This document shows, piece after piece, positions 8,519 through 15,839 of a stretch of 26,543 nucleotides of DNA. Below the pieces are notes generated by a model, which ran no database searches, was not told the DNA's origin, and saw nothing but the letters and a program-made list of their open reading frames with translations. The DNA comes from Erythrobacter sp. CCH5-A1. Its GTDB lineage: Bacteria > Pseudomonadota > Alphaproteobacteria > Sphingomonadales > Sphingomonadaceae. Each line of letters starts with the position of its first letter. The stretch's first letter is position 1. Both the position numbers and the translations under genes were made by a program. The stretch spans positions 1 through 26,543 of the forward strand of contig NZ_LSKQ01000141.1 in NCBI RefSeq assembly GCF_001557115.1. The letters run 5' to 3'.

Positions 8519-9112
8519 ATGAAGGTCTGGACGGCGGCACTCGTGTTGACGCTCACGCTTTGCGGCGCGCTGCCCGTCGCTGCCTCGGCCGAGACGCCCG
8601 CAGTCGAGCAAGCCCCGTGGATCGCCTCCGACTTCGTGGTGCCGACACTGGTCGAAGAGCCCGGCTTCAGGCTCGTGCCCTTGGGCCCGGCGCTCACCGA
8701 GATCGATTACCGCGCCTACATGTCCTCGATCGCGCACTTGCAGAAGACGTTCACCCGCACGGCCAGCTGGCCGCACGAGGGGCTGACGCTCAAGGACGCA
8801 GTCGCCGACATGGAGACCGAGGCGGGGCGTTTCGCGCGGCGCGAATCCTTCGCCTACGCCGTCCTCACCCCCGACGGCACCCGCGAGCGCGGCTGTGTCT
8901 ATGTCTATCCGAGTAAAGTCCCCGGCCACGATGCGCAGGTGCTGCTGTGGGTGACGGCGGCCGAATACGAAGCGGGCTTCGACGCCGAGCTTTACGCGTG
9001 GACGCAAGAATGGATCGCCCGCGACTGGCCGTTCAGAAACGTCGCCTATCCCGGCCGCGCGATTGCCTGGGAGCAATGGGACGCGCTGGTCGCTGCGGGC
9101 AAGGGTAGCTGA
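8519..9112 (+). CDS. Exported protein with GNAT-like core
   Basis: The 197-aa protein starts with a clear signal peptide (MKVWTAALVLTLTLCGALPVAASA, likely cut near residue 24) and has no lipobox. The remainder recalls GNAT-like proteins: FRLVPLGPALTEIDYRAYMSS near the start, SWPHEGLTLKDAVADMETE, SFAYAVLTPDGTRERGCVYVYP, and VTAAEYEAGFDAELYAWTQEWI. An acetyl-CoA phosphate-binding loop is not obvious. Export would separate it from acetyl-CoA, so it may be a repurposed fold rather than an acetyltransferase. AAGGAG at 8505-8510 lies 8 nt before the ATG. It follows the ligase gene by about 90 nt on the same strand. Confidence 0.7.
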   Translation: MKVWTAALVLTLTLCGALPVAASAETPAVEQAPWIASDFVVPTLVEEPGFRLVPLGPALTEIDYRAYMSSIAHLQKTFTRTASWPHEGLTLKDAVADMETEAGRFARRESFAYAVLTPDGTRERGCVYVYPSKVPGHDAQVLLWVTAAEYEAGFDAELYAWTQEWIARDWPFRNVAYPGRAIAWEQWDALVAAGKGS

Positions 9113-9137
9113 GCGGCTAGAGCGCCCCGTCCAGCAA

Positions 9138-9151
9138 CCGGCAGCAGCCGG
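9138..9151. terminator. Weak hairpin between convergent genes
   Basis: CCGGC-AGCA-GCCGG lies between two convergent stop codons (9112 and 9177). It has no T-tract on either strand, so its terminator role is only suggested by position. Confidence 0.25.
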
Positions 9152-9176
9152 AATCGAACAGCAACCCGCGCCCCCG

Positions 9177-9464
9177 CTAAAGCTGCGGGACATTCGTCCG
9201 CCACCACGCCGCAGCCTCGGGCGAGCGGGTCTCGAGGATCGCAATCGCCTCGGCCGCAGGGACCAGATAGCCCTCGTGCTGCTCGGTCCGCCCGAGCCAT
9301 TGGCGCAGGATGTCCGTCACCACCGAGCGCGGCGCAGAGAGGACGCCATAGCCCCTCACCCGCCGCGGCGCACGGTCCTGCGTGGGAAGCACGAGGCCGA
9401 TCCACTGATCCCTGACCCACTCGGGCGCCTCGCCCAGCGGGCGGGAGGTGATTTCGATTGGCAT
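9177..9464 (-). CDS. Small conserved-looking protein, unknown function
   Basis: This 95-aa soluble protein begins MPIEITSRPLGEAPEWVRDQWIG and ends AAAWWRTNVPQL. It has no signal peptide, membrane segment or recognised motif. Charged and tryptophan-rich stretches, normal codon use and its fit between flanking genes support it being real. The frame is open far upstream, but that part is antisense to the transporter. The ATG at 9464 is the sensible start. It is divergent from the MFS gene, with about 90 bp between the starts. Confidence 0.65.
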   Translation of the reverse strand: MPIEITSRPLGEAPEWVRDQWIGLVLPTQDRAPRRVRGYGVLSAPRSVVTDILRQWLGRTEQHEGYLVPAAEAIAILETRSPEAAAWWRTNVPQL

Positions 9465-9554
9465 CGCCTGCACTATGCACCGGTCGCTGCCCCGCGCAAG
9501 CCGTTGACCCCTGCCGCCCGCGCAGGGTAGCCTCCCGTCCCGGGGGGACAGGCG

Positions 9555-10871
9555 ATGGCGGCAGGGGACAGCGAGCAGGCGGCCATCGGGGCTTCGGCGA
9601 TGAGGAAGGCCATGTGGCGGATCATTCCGCTGATCCTCGTCGCCTACCTCTTTGCCTATATGGACCGCGTCAACGTCAGCTTCGCGGCCGCCGACATGAA
9701 CGCCGACCTCGGCTTCAGCGCGACGGTTTACGGGCTCGGCGGCGGGCTGTTCTTCCTCGGCTATGCGCTGTTCGAGATCCCCTCGAACCTGCTGCTGGTG
9801 CGCTACGGCGCGCGCCAGTGGATCGCGCGGATCATGGTGACCTGGGGGCTGCTCTCGGCGGGCATGATGTTCGTGACCAATGCCGAAACCTTCTATGTCC
9901 TGCGCTTCCTGCTGGGCGTGGCCGAGGCGGGGTTCTACCCGGGGGTGATCTACTACTTCTCGAGCTGGTTTCCGCCCTGCCACCGCAGCCGCGCGGTAAG
10001 CCGCTTTTTCATCGCCGTCCCGCTTGCCTCGCTGGTCATGGGGGCGGTGTCGGGCTGGCTGCTCGATCTCGAGGGGCTGGCGGGGCTGGCGGGGTGGCAA
10101 TGGCTGTTCCTCGCGCAAGGCCTGCCGACGGTGCTGGTGGGCTTCGTGGTGCTCGCCTTTCTGCCCGACCGGCCCGCGACCGTTCGCTGGCTCACTCCCA
10201 AGGAGCGCGACTGGATCGAGGGCGAACTGGCGCGCGAGCAGCAGCAGATCGGCGACCCGCCGGGCCACAACGTCCTCGCCGCGCTGCGCAATCCCAAGGT
10301 GCAGCTCAACGGCGCGCTCAGTTTCCTGCTGATCGGCGCGAACATCACCTTCACGCTTTCGGCCCCGATGGTGCTCGCCGCTGTCGGGGGCCTCGGGCGC
10401 GACGCGGTGGGCTGGACCGTGGCGGCGGGCGGGATCATCGGTGCGGTCACGATATTGTGGCTCGGGCACATCGCCGACCGGCGCGGCGACCGCTTCATCT
10501 ACGCCTTTTGGTGCACGGCAGTAATCGCAGCCTCCTTGCTGGTGATCGCGCTGGGGGGACCGGCCTTCGTGATCGTGGCGGTCTACCTCGCCTTCGCCAT
10601 CGCCGCGCCGAGCGTGCAGATGCTGCTGTCTTCGGCCTGGCCCGAGGTGATGACCCGGGCCGAGCTGGCGGTGGGCGCGGCGGCGATCAACACCATTGCC
10701 CAGATCGGGGCCTTCTTCACTCCCTTCGCATGGGGCGCGCTGAAGGACGGGACCGGGAGTTTCGAGGCCGGGCTCTACGGCATCGCGGCGATGGCGGCGG
10801 TGTGCGCGGGGCTGATCTGGCTGCTGCGCGCGCAGGTGCGCAATCGGGGTGCGCAGGCAGCGGTTCAGTAG
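9555..10871 (+). CDS. MFS transporter, anion:cation symporter type
   Basis: The 438-aa inner-membrane protein has about 12 hydrophobic segments in two halves joined by a charged loop near residues 205-245. The segments LILVAYLFAYMDRVNVSFAA and LGYALFEIPSNLLLVRYGAR, then LRFLLGVAEAGFYPGVIYY, are the hallmark of the ACS family, which includes tartrate, phthalate, hexuronate and related organic-anion permeases. The substrate cannot be assigned. No catabolic operon is adjacent; the convergent neighbour is an FMN reductase whose stop overlaps this gene by 7 nt. The ATG at 9555 follows a G-rich ribosome-binding site; ATG 9600 (MRKAMWR) is a possible internal start. Confidence 0.92.
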   Translation: MAAGDSEQAAIGASAMRKAMWRIIPLILVAYLFAYMDRVNVSFAAADMNADLGFSATVYGLGGGLFFLGYALFEIPSNLLLVRYGARQWIARIMVTWGLLSAGMMFVTNAETFYVLRFLLGVAEAGFYPGVIYYFSSWFPPCHRSRAVSRFFIAVPLASLVMGAVSGWLLDLEGLAGLAGWQWLFLAQGLPTVLVGFVVLAFLPDRPATVRWLTPKERDWIEGELAREQQQIGDPPGHNVLAALRNPKVQLNGALSFLLIGANITFTLSAPMVLAAVGGLGRDAVGWTVAAGGIIGAVTILWLGHIADRRGDRFIYAFWCTAVIAASLLVIALGGPAFVIVAVYLAFAIAAPSVQMLLSSAWPEVMTRAELAVGAAAINTIAQIGAFFTPFAWGALKDGTGSFEAGLYGIAAMAAVCAGLIWLLRAQVRNRGAQAAVQ

Positions 10872-11455
10872 GGCGGCTTGGCCCGCTCGCGCTGCGCCCT
10901 GGCAGCGGCGGTCCACCACGCGAAATCGTCGGCGAAGCGCGGGAACTGGCGTTCGAGCGCCTTGCCGCCCTCGCCCTTTGGCTGCGCGTCTTCGTCCAGC
11001 GAGTCCTGCACCGGCCCGACCGCGATCGTGCTCGAGACCACCACCATCCCCATCTCGCCGAGGATGTCACGCCACGCCAGCGCCGCGCGCACCCCGCCGA
11101 GCCGCCCCGCCGAGTAGGAGGCGATGGCGGCGGGGCGCCAGAACCATTCCTCGAGGAAGTGGTCGGTGAGGTTCTTGAGGCCCGGCTGCACGCTCCAGTT
11201 GTATTCGCCGACCACGAACAGGAAGGCGTCGGCCTTGCGGATCTTCTCCGCGAGCGTCTCCAGCGCCTCGGGGGCCTCGCCCGCCGGGTATTCCTTGTAC
11301 ATGCGGTCGAGCATCGGCAGGCCCACCGCCTGCGCATCGATCAGTTCCACCTCCGCTCCGCGCTCCTGAAGCTGGCGCACGCAGTAGTCGGCGAGGCGGA
11401 TCCCCTGCCGGTCGCGCCGGTAGGAGCCGTAGAAGACAAGGATACGGTCGGTCAT
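10865..11455 (-). CDS. NAD(P)H-dependent FMN reductase family protein
   Basis: The 196-aa flavodoxin-fold protein shows the family's FMN phosphate loop GSYRRDRQGIRLADY (10-24), the isoalloxazine-contacting segment GEYNWSVQPGLKNLTDHF, and GGVRAALAWRDILGEMGM. It likely reduces flavin or quinone using NAD(P)H in the cytosol. NADPH-dependent FMN reductase, chromate/quinone reductase and azoreductase-like roles are all possible. The ATG at 11455 is preceded by GGGAGAT. The gene is convergent with the MFS transporter (7-nt overlap at the stops) and divergent from the LuxR-type gene. Confidence 0.88.
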   Translation of the reverse strand: MTDRILVFYGSYRRDRQGIRLADYCVRQLQERGAEVELIDAQAVGLPMLDRMYKEYPAGEAPEALETLAEKIRKADAFLFVVGEYNWSVQPGLKNLTDHFLEEWFWRPAAIASYSAGRLGGVRAALAWRDILGEMGMVVVSSTIAVGPVQDSLDEDAQPKGEGGKALERQFPRFADDFAWWTAAARAQRERAKPPY

Positions 11456-11516
11456 GGCACATCTCCCTCGCGGGGAGCCTAGCAGGGCGGGGGCGCGGTG
11501 GCTTGTCGATTCTGGC

Positions 11517-11554
11517 CCGGACGTCCGGACCCTCGCGACCCTACGAATAATTCG
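11517..11554. promoter_or_regulatory. Two palindromes in a divergent intergenic region
   Basis: CCGGACGTCCGG (11517-11528) is a perfect 12-bp palindrome. CGAAT-A-ATTCG (11544-11554) is a second perfect inverted repeat. Both lie between the FMN reductase start (11455) and the LuxR-type gene start (11593), where divergent promoters are expected. They may be operators; no regulator is assigned. Confidence 0.35.
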
Positions 11555-11592
11555 GGGTGGCCGCTCGCCGGGTGGCGGCCTACCTAGCGGCC

Positions 11593-12390
11593 ATGACCAC
11601 CGGCCCCGATGCGTTGACCGAGAAGGAGAAGGACGCCCTGCGGCTGTTGCTGCGCGGGCACGACGCCAAGTCCTCGGCGCGCGCGCTCGGCCTCTCGGTC
11701 CACACCGTCAACGAAAGGCTGCGCGAGGCGCGGCGCAAGCTCGGCGTCACCAGCAGCCGCGAGGCCGCACGGGTGCTGATGGCAGCGGAAGATGCGGAGA
11801 CCCCCGAAACCTTGGGGGACAAGGCTTTGGGGGATGCGGACGCAGGGGCCGAGGCGGCAGGGATGATGGCATCCGCCACCCGGCGGTGGGCAGGCACACG
11901 CCCTGCCTTCATCCTTGTGGGAGTGACCGCCATGTCGCTGATTCTTGCCGCCCTGTTCCTGCCCGGCACCTTTGTCGCGGGAGGGCCCCTCGCCGTCCTC
12001 GCTCCGGAGGCCGTGACCGAGACCCTCGCCGGGCCGGAAGCCCCGTCCGCCACCCGCAGCGAGGCCGAAGCCGCCGCCCGCTCGGCCGAGCGCTTCCTCG
12101 AGCTGATCGACGCGGGGCGTTGGCCCGAAAGCTACGCCGCCACCGGCGCGGAATTCCGCCGCCTCAACACCTTGAAGGCATGGACCGACGTCTCCGCCCG
12201 CCTGCGCCCGCCGCTCGGCACGCTCGTGACCCGTGACATCACCAGCAACGAATACGTCCCCGCCCCGCCTGCGGGCTACCGGCTGGTCAAATTCCGCTCG
12301 GCCTATGCGAACGGCACGAACCAGACCGAGAGCGTGAGCCTCGCGTGGGAGGACGGCGCGTGGAAGGTCGCGGGGATCGTGATCGACTGA
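11593..12390 (+). CDS. Membrane-anchored LuxR-type HTH protein with DUF4019-like domain
   Basis: This 265-aa protein has three parts. Residues about 7-65 form a LuxR/GerE helix-turn-helix (LTEKEKDALRLLLRGHDAKSSARALGLSVHTVNERLREARRKLGV). One transmembrane helix follows at about 110-132 (PAFILVGVTAMSLILAALFLPG). The C-terminal domain (about 165-265) is DUF4019-like (AARSAERFLELIDAGRWPESYAA, then VSLAWEDGAWKVAGIVID). DNA binding would be cytoplasmic and the sensor periplasmic, a one-component transmembrane regulator. The start is set at ATG 11593; GTG 11557 is an upstream alternative. It is divergent from the FMN reductase. Confidence 0.85.
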   Translation: MTTGPDALTEKEKDALRLLLRGHDAKSSARALGLSVHTVNERLREARRKLGVTSSREAARVLMAAEDAETPETLGDKALGDADAGAEAAGMMASATRRWAGTRPAFILVGVTAMSLILAALFLPGTFVAGGPLAVLAPEAVTETLAGPEAPSATRSEAEAAARSAERFLELIDAGRWPESYAATGAEFRRLNTLKAWTDVSARLRPPLGTLVTRDITSNEYVPAPPAGYRLVKFRSAYANGTNQTESVSLAWEDGAWKVAGIVID

Positions 12391-12394
12391 GGCG

Positions 12395-12940
12395 TCAGAC
12401 GGCGGGGTGACCTGCGCGCCACTGGCGCGCCAGCACCGTGCCGACCGCGAGTTCGATCAGCGCGAGGCCCATCGTCGCGGGCGCAGCCACGCTCTCAGGC
12501 GCGGCGAGCCCCGCCGCTCCGGCCGCGATGAACACGGCGCCGAGGCCCAGGAACACCGCGCCGCCATACATCACCGGGAAGGCGAGGTAGCGCAGCCCTA
12601 CCCCGATGGCGACCAGCGGGATCGCGGCGTAGGGTCGTTCCGGCAGCCCGAGATAGCCGAAGAAGAAACCCGCGAGCAGCACCGGCACGGTCGCGATCGC
12701 GATCCATTCGAGCTTCTTGCCGGGGCCGGACGGCGGGGCCTTGAACACGAATTTGCCCACCAGCTGCGCCACCGGCGCGATGGCGAGGCCGCCGACGAAC
12801 AGGGTGACGAAGGCGGGCTTGGGCCCGGCGGCGAGGAACGTCGTCGCCGCCGCCATCCAAGCGGCGCCGGAGACGATCACGCCGGCCCCGCCGTTGACGT
12901 GGGCGCGGCGGAGGTCGGATTGCGCTTCGGATAGTGCCAT
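12395..12940 (-). CDS. Multipass membrane protein, unknown function
   Basis: This 181-aa protein has about five or six hydrophobic helices (for example GAGVIVSGAAWMAAATTFLAA, then AFVTLFVGGLAIAPVAQLVG, IAIATVPVLLAGFFFGYLG, AVFLGLGAVFIAAGAAGLA). A cytosolic-looking N-terminus MALSEAQSDLRRAHVNGG precedes them. A DUF7010-like membrane protein is possible, but I am not certain. The ATG at 12940 is chosen because AAAGGGGG sits just upstream on the minus strand. It converges with the LuxR-type gene, leaving 4 bp between the stops. It lies downstream of phaB on the same strand, separated by a hairpin-rich gap. Confidence 0.75.
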   Translation of the reverse strand: MALSEAQSDLRRAHVNGGAGVIVSGAAWMAAATTFLAAGPKPAFVTLFVGGLAIAPVAQLVGKFVFKAPPSGPGKKLEWIAIATVPVLLAGFFFGYLGLPERPYAAIPLVAIGVGLRYLAFPVMYGGAVFLGLGAVFIAAGAAGLAAPESVAAPATMGLALIELAVGTVLARQWRAGHPAV

Positions 12941-13018
12941 GTGGTGCCCCCTTTGTTGTGAGGAGCTTAGCGGGGAAGAGGTCTGCGGCAAAGGCATTGG
13001 GTGAGGGGGCTGAGGGGG

Positions 13019-13128
13019 CCTGCGGCGAAGCCGCAGGCTGACGTCAGACGGGTTCGGCGGGCTTCGCCGCCGACCCGCTGGCCGCGCGGCGCGCAGGCGC
13101 CTCGTAGCTGCGCTACTCGGCTGCGCGC
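13019..13128 (-). other. Cluster of GC-rich stem-loops after phaB
   Basis: Three strong stem-loops lie in the gap between the phaB stop and the next gene. They are CCTGCGGC-GAA-GCCGCAGG (13019-13037), TCGGCGG/CCGCCGA with outer GGG/CCC (13050-13076), and GCGCGCAG/CTGCGCGC enclosing GTAGC-TGC-GCTAC (13089-13128). None has a T-tract. They could stabilise the phaB mRNA 3' end or cause factor-dependent termination. Confidence 0.5.
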
Positions 13129-13129
13129 C

Positions 13130-13852
13130 TCAGTACATATGCTGCCCGCCGTTGATGCTCATCGTGGAGCCGGTCATGAAGCCCCCGTTCTCGCTGGTCA
13201 AAAACGCCACCCCGCGCGCAATCTCCTCGGCCATGCCCAGACGGCCGACGGGAATCTTGGCGACGATCTTTTCCAGCACCGGCGCGGGCACGGCGGCGAC
13301 CATGTCGGTGTCGATATAGCCCGGCGCGATCGCATTCACCGTCACCCCGAACTTGGCGCCTTCCTGCGCGAGCGCCTTGGTGAAGCCGTGGATGCCGCTC
13401 TTGGCGGCGGCGTAGTTGACCTGCCCGTATTGCCCCGCCTGCCCGTTGATCGAGCCGATGTTGACGATCCGCCCCCACCCGCGCTCGCGCATGCCGGGGA
13501 AGGTCGCCTTGGCCATGTTGAAGCACCCGCCGAGGTTGATGCGCATGACATCGTTCCAGTCTTCGAAGCTCATCTTGTGGAGCGTGCCGTCGCGGGTGAT
13601 CCCGGCGTTGTTGACGACGATGTCGATCGGGCCATGCTCGGCCTCCACCTGCGCGCAGCCCGCCAGCGTCGCCTCGTGATCGCCCACGTCCCAGCGGTAA
13701 GCCGGGATGCCGGTGGCTTCGGTGAAGGCCCGCGCCTTCTCCTCGTTGCCGGCGTAATTGGCGATGACCGTGTGGCCCTGTCGCTGGAGGCGCTTGCAGA
13801 TCGCCTCCCCGATTCCGCGCGTTCCTCCGGTGACAATGGCTACCCGGCCCAT
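13130..13852 (-). CDS. phaB: Acetoacetyl-CoA reductase
   Basis: This 240-aa short-chain dehydrogenase reduces acetoacetyl-CoA to (R)-3-hydroxybutyryl-CoA with NADPH, feeding polyhydroxybutyrate synthesis. The cofactor loop is TGGTRGIG (8-15), followed by NNAGITRDGTLHKM. The catalytic residues are Ser134, Tyr147 and Lys151 in the PhaB-typical stretch NIGSINGQAGQYGQVNYAAAKSG. The C-terminus STMSINGGQHMY is also PhaB-like, which sets it apart from FabG. The ATG at 13852 follows GGGGAGAATGCC, a good ribosome-binding site. phaA and phaC are not in the window. Confidence 0.95.
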   Translation of the reverse strand: MGRVAIVTGGTRGIGEAICKRLQRQGHTVIANYAGNEEKARAFTEATGIPAYRWDVGDHEATLAGCAQVEAEHGPIDIVVNNAGITRDGTLHKMSFEDWNDVMRINLGGCFNMAKATFPGMRERGWGRIVNIGSINGQAGQYGQVNYAAAKSGIHGFTKALAQEGAKFGVTVNAIAPGYIDTDMVAAVPAPVLEKIVAKIPVGRLGMAEEIARGVAFLTSENGGFMTGSTMSINGGQHMY

Positions 13853-14218
13853 GGCATTCTCCCCTTTCGTGATGTCCCTTGCGCGCAACCTAGCGGGCGC
13901 ATTCCGTTAGGGAAAGCGGGGAATAGCTATGCGTTGGGAAGGGCTTGCAGCGAGGAGCGGGGCGGCCCGTCAGACCGGTTCGGTGCTGCGCACCGCCCGG
14001 CTGGCCAAGCCGATCGGTGCAACGGCCATCCGGCCATTGCACCGCCCCGCGCAAAGCGTGGCTCCGATGCGGCCGATCCTGTGCCGACATTCCGATGATG
14101 ACGTGCCGAAAATGGTCTGGATGCGGAACCCGGAGCGCAGCGGCCTTGAAGGCCGTGAGCACCGGAAGTCCGCAGCCGGGCCATTTGCAGGCCGTCAGCG
14201 CGGAATGGCGGTGCAGGA
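13853..14218. other. 366-bp intergenic region with a strong hairpin
   Basis: This lies downstream of the 258-aa exported-protein gene and upstream of phaB. It contains a nested stem-loop at 14015-14044 (CGGTGCAA/TTGCACCG enclosing GGCC-ATCC-GGCC) and smaller hairpins (CGGTG/CACCG at about 13981-13995; GGCCTT-G-AAGGCC near 14143-14155). Open frames on both strands of about 85-105 codons show no recognisable protein and are judged spurious. The phaB promoter should lie near 13853-13930, but no clear hexamers were seen. Confidence 0.5.
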
Positions 14219-14995
14219 TCAGAACTTGATCTGGGTTCCGACGTAGACCGCCTGGCTGTCCTGCACCGAATTGGTCAGCGGATCGAGCCGCTCGCGCTCC
14301 TGCGAGTAGCGCACGCCCGCGGTCACGTTGAGGTTGGGCGAGAGACGGAAGCTGCCGCCCACATCCACGCTCTGCGCGTTCGCATCGAGCGTGTTGGGCG
14401 AACGGCCGGCAATCTGGCGATCCTCAAGCTCGATCCGCGGCTGCAGGCGGGAGGGCTTGTCTTCGGCCTTGGGGCGCGAGGGTTCGAACTGCGCAAGGTC
14501 GGGCATGGCCATCTTCCGGACCGTCGCCGACAGGTCGACGGTGCGCGCGAAGCTCTTGTAACCGCGCGCCGCGCCGAGCTGGAACTTGCTCGCATCGAGC
14601 CCGGCAAGCGCCGTGCCGCGGCCCGGGACCGCATCGAGCGCCTTCCTCACCGAAATCGCGCGGACGGTATCGTCATCGACGCGGACCGCGACGGTCACGG
14701 TGCGCTTGCCGGTGATCGGCGGGGCGCTGGCGGGGGTGAAGTGCACGCCGCGCGCGCGCGCCTTGTCGGCTACGCGGGCAGCGAGTTCGGGATCGACCGA
14801 GGCGGGGGTGAACATGCCGAGGCCCAGCGCTTCGAGCCCGGCTCCGGCCGCAGCCTGCGCGGGCGCAAACTGCCCGGCCAGCGCGAAGCCCGCGCTCGGC
14901 ACGGCCAGCGCCAGCGCGCCGGACAGGGCAAGCAGCGGCAGCGAGCGTTGCACCCGCACCCCCATCTTCGCCACTCTGTCCATCTTGCGTGCCAT
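14219..14995 (-). CDS. Exported protein, possible outer-membrane-associated, unknown
   Basis: This 258-aa protein has a signal peptide (basic start MARKMDRVAKMGVRVQR, hydrophobic core LPLLALSGALALAVPSAGFALA, cut near residue 40). The middle part includes ELAARVADKARARGVHFTPA and RTVTVAVRVDDDTVRAISVRKAL. The last 50 residues look like amphipathic beta-strands of a barrel: SVDVGGSFRLSPNLNVTAGVRYS, then QAVYVGTQIKF, ending in Phe. The predicted barrel portion is too short for a full porin, so it may be a partial or oligomeric barrel. I do not recognise the family. The start could also be Met at 14983. An inverted repeat at 15053-15085 lies in its leader. Confidence 0.72.
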   Translation of the reverse strand: MARKMDRVAKMGVRVQRSLPLLALSGALALAVPSAGFALAGQFAPAQAAAGAGLEALGLGMFTPASVDPELAARVADKARARGVHFTPASAPPITGKRTVTVAVRVDDDTVRAISVRKALDAVPGRGTALAGLDASKFQLGAARGYKSFARTVDLSATVRKMAMPDLAQFEPSRPKAEDKPSRLQPRIELEDRQIAGRSPNTLDANAQSVDVGGSFRLSPNLNVTAGVRYSQERERLDPLTNSVQDSQAVYVGTQIKF

Positions 14996-15052
14996 TGCCG
15001 CTCTCGTTCCCTTTTGCCTCACCCGGCGCAATGACCGGATAACCCCCCAAGC

Positions 15053-15085
15053 AGACGCGACATTAACATGGAATGAGTCGCGTCT
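15053..15085. promoter_or_regulatory. 33-bp inverted repeat, candidate operator
   Basis: AGACGCGAC (15053-15061) and GTCGCGTCT (15077-15085) are perfect 9-bp inverted arms with a 15-nt AT-richer spacer. The spacer reads TCATTCCATGTTAAT on the minus strand and could include a -10-like GTTAAT. It starts about 58 bp upstream of the exported-protein ATG at 14995, where an operator would be expected. Confidence 0.45.
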
Positions 15086-15278
15086 CTTTCGGCGTCTATT
15101 GGTAGGCATTGCCCGCCGGCTTGCAATGATCTTGCTGCGCCGCTTCGGGATTCGCCGCCAACCTGTGGCACCATGCACACAGAATCGTTTGCAGAAAGCC
15201 CGCAATTCAGCCCCGGTAAAGCACGAGGGGCGCTGTTGCGCGCAAGGGCCGGTGCACCCGGCAAAACAGCCTTCGTGC

Positions 15279-15306
15279 TTGCCGCAAGGGGGCTTGCCAC
15301 TATAGA
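15279..15306 (+). promoter_or_regulatory. Candidate sigma-70 promoter for the DUF3576-leuS operon
   Basis: TTGCCG (15279-15284) and TATAGA (15301-15306) are separated by 16 nt. The predicted start near 15313 leaves a leader of about 30 nt before the GTG at 15343. Confidence 0.55.
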
Positions 15307-15342
15307 GCGGGCCCGAGACGATAGATTGAGGATGATCCGGCT

Positions 15343-15798
15343 GTGACACGCGCTCCTTCCGCCCTTTTCGGCCGCACTGTCGGCTATGCCATGCTCGGCG
15401 CCGCGCTGGTCGGCCTTGCGGCCTGCGGCGGGAGGGAACGTCCGCGCACCGAACTTGCCGCTGCCCAGCTCAACACCATCGGGGTCAACGCCTACCTCTG
15501 GCGCGCCGCGCTCGAGACGGTGAGCTTCGCGCCGCTGCTCCAGGCCGACAGCGCGGGCGGCGTGATCGTGACCGATTGGTATGCCAATCCGGCCAACCCC
15601 GGCGAGCGGGTGAAGCTGACCATCACGATCCTCGACCAGGACCTGCGCGCCGACGCGCTGCGGGTGGCGGCGAGCCGTCAGGTCAATACCAACGGCAGCT
15701 GGGTCGAAGCCCCGGTGCAGGCGGCGACGGTGCAGAAGCTCGAGGACATCATCCTCACCAAGGCCCGCGACCTGCGTCGCCAAGCCCTCGCTTCGTAA
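15343..15798 (+). CDS. DUF3576 lipoprotein
   Basis: The 151-aa protein matches DUF3576: TIGVNAYLWRAALETVSFAPL, then GGVIVTDWYANPANPGERVKL and TITILDQDLRADALRVAASRQ. A lipoprotein signal ends in GLAAC, with Cys28 to be lipidated. The function of the family is unknown; it is typically encoded directly upstream of leuS and lptE in alphaproteobacteria, as here, which hints at a cell-envelope role. The start is GTG at 15343, downstream of a good promoter. leuS follows after 41 nt, and the gap contains a tandem duplication that includes this gene's stop codon. Confidence 0.9.
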   Translation: MTRAPSALFGRTVGYAMLGAALVGLAACGGRERPRTELAAAQLNTIGVNAYLWRAALETVSFAPLLQADSAGGVIVTDWYANPANPGERVKLTITILDQDLRADALRVAASRQVNTNGSWVEAPVQAATVQKLEDIILTKARDLRRQALAS

Positions 15799-15823
15799 CA
15801 CCGCTCGCTTCGTAACACCGCTC
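15787..15823 (+). repeat. 17-bp tandem duplication over the DUF3576 stop
   Basis: CGCTTCGTAACACCGCT occurs twice head to tail (15789-15805 and 15806-15822). The first copy contains the TAA stop of the DUF3576 gene and the second repeats it. This looks like a small slippage duplication lengthening the gap before leuS. Confidence 0.9.
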
Positions 15824-15839
15824 CACCGGACCGCATTGC

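Larger units (their letters stand above)
14996..15342. other. 347-bp divergent intergenic region
   Basis: This separates the minus-strand exported-protein gene from the plus-strand DUF3576 gene. It holds the inverted repeat at 15053-15085 on the minus-gene side and a sigma-70-like promoter at 15279-15306 on the plus side. A cysteine-rich frame on the minus strand (to 15349) continues into the exported-protein gene but looks non-coding. Confidence 0.5.

Noticed and set aside
12395..12940. Linking the membrane protein downstream of phaB to polyhydroxybutyrate metabolism
   Set aside because: The only support is strand and position; hairpin-rich sequence separates the two genes and no phasin or granule feature is visible.
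13890..14246. Short frames on both strands in the phaB upstream gap
   Set aside because: They have no ribosome-binding site, no recognisable motif and biased composition, and they overlap one another.
14996..15349. Cysteine-rich N-terminal extension of the 258-aa exported protein
   Set aside because: It would bury the signal peptide more than 100 residues inside the protein and would run over the palindrome and likely promoter.
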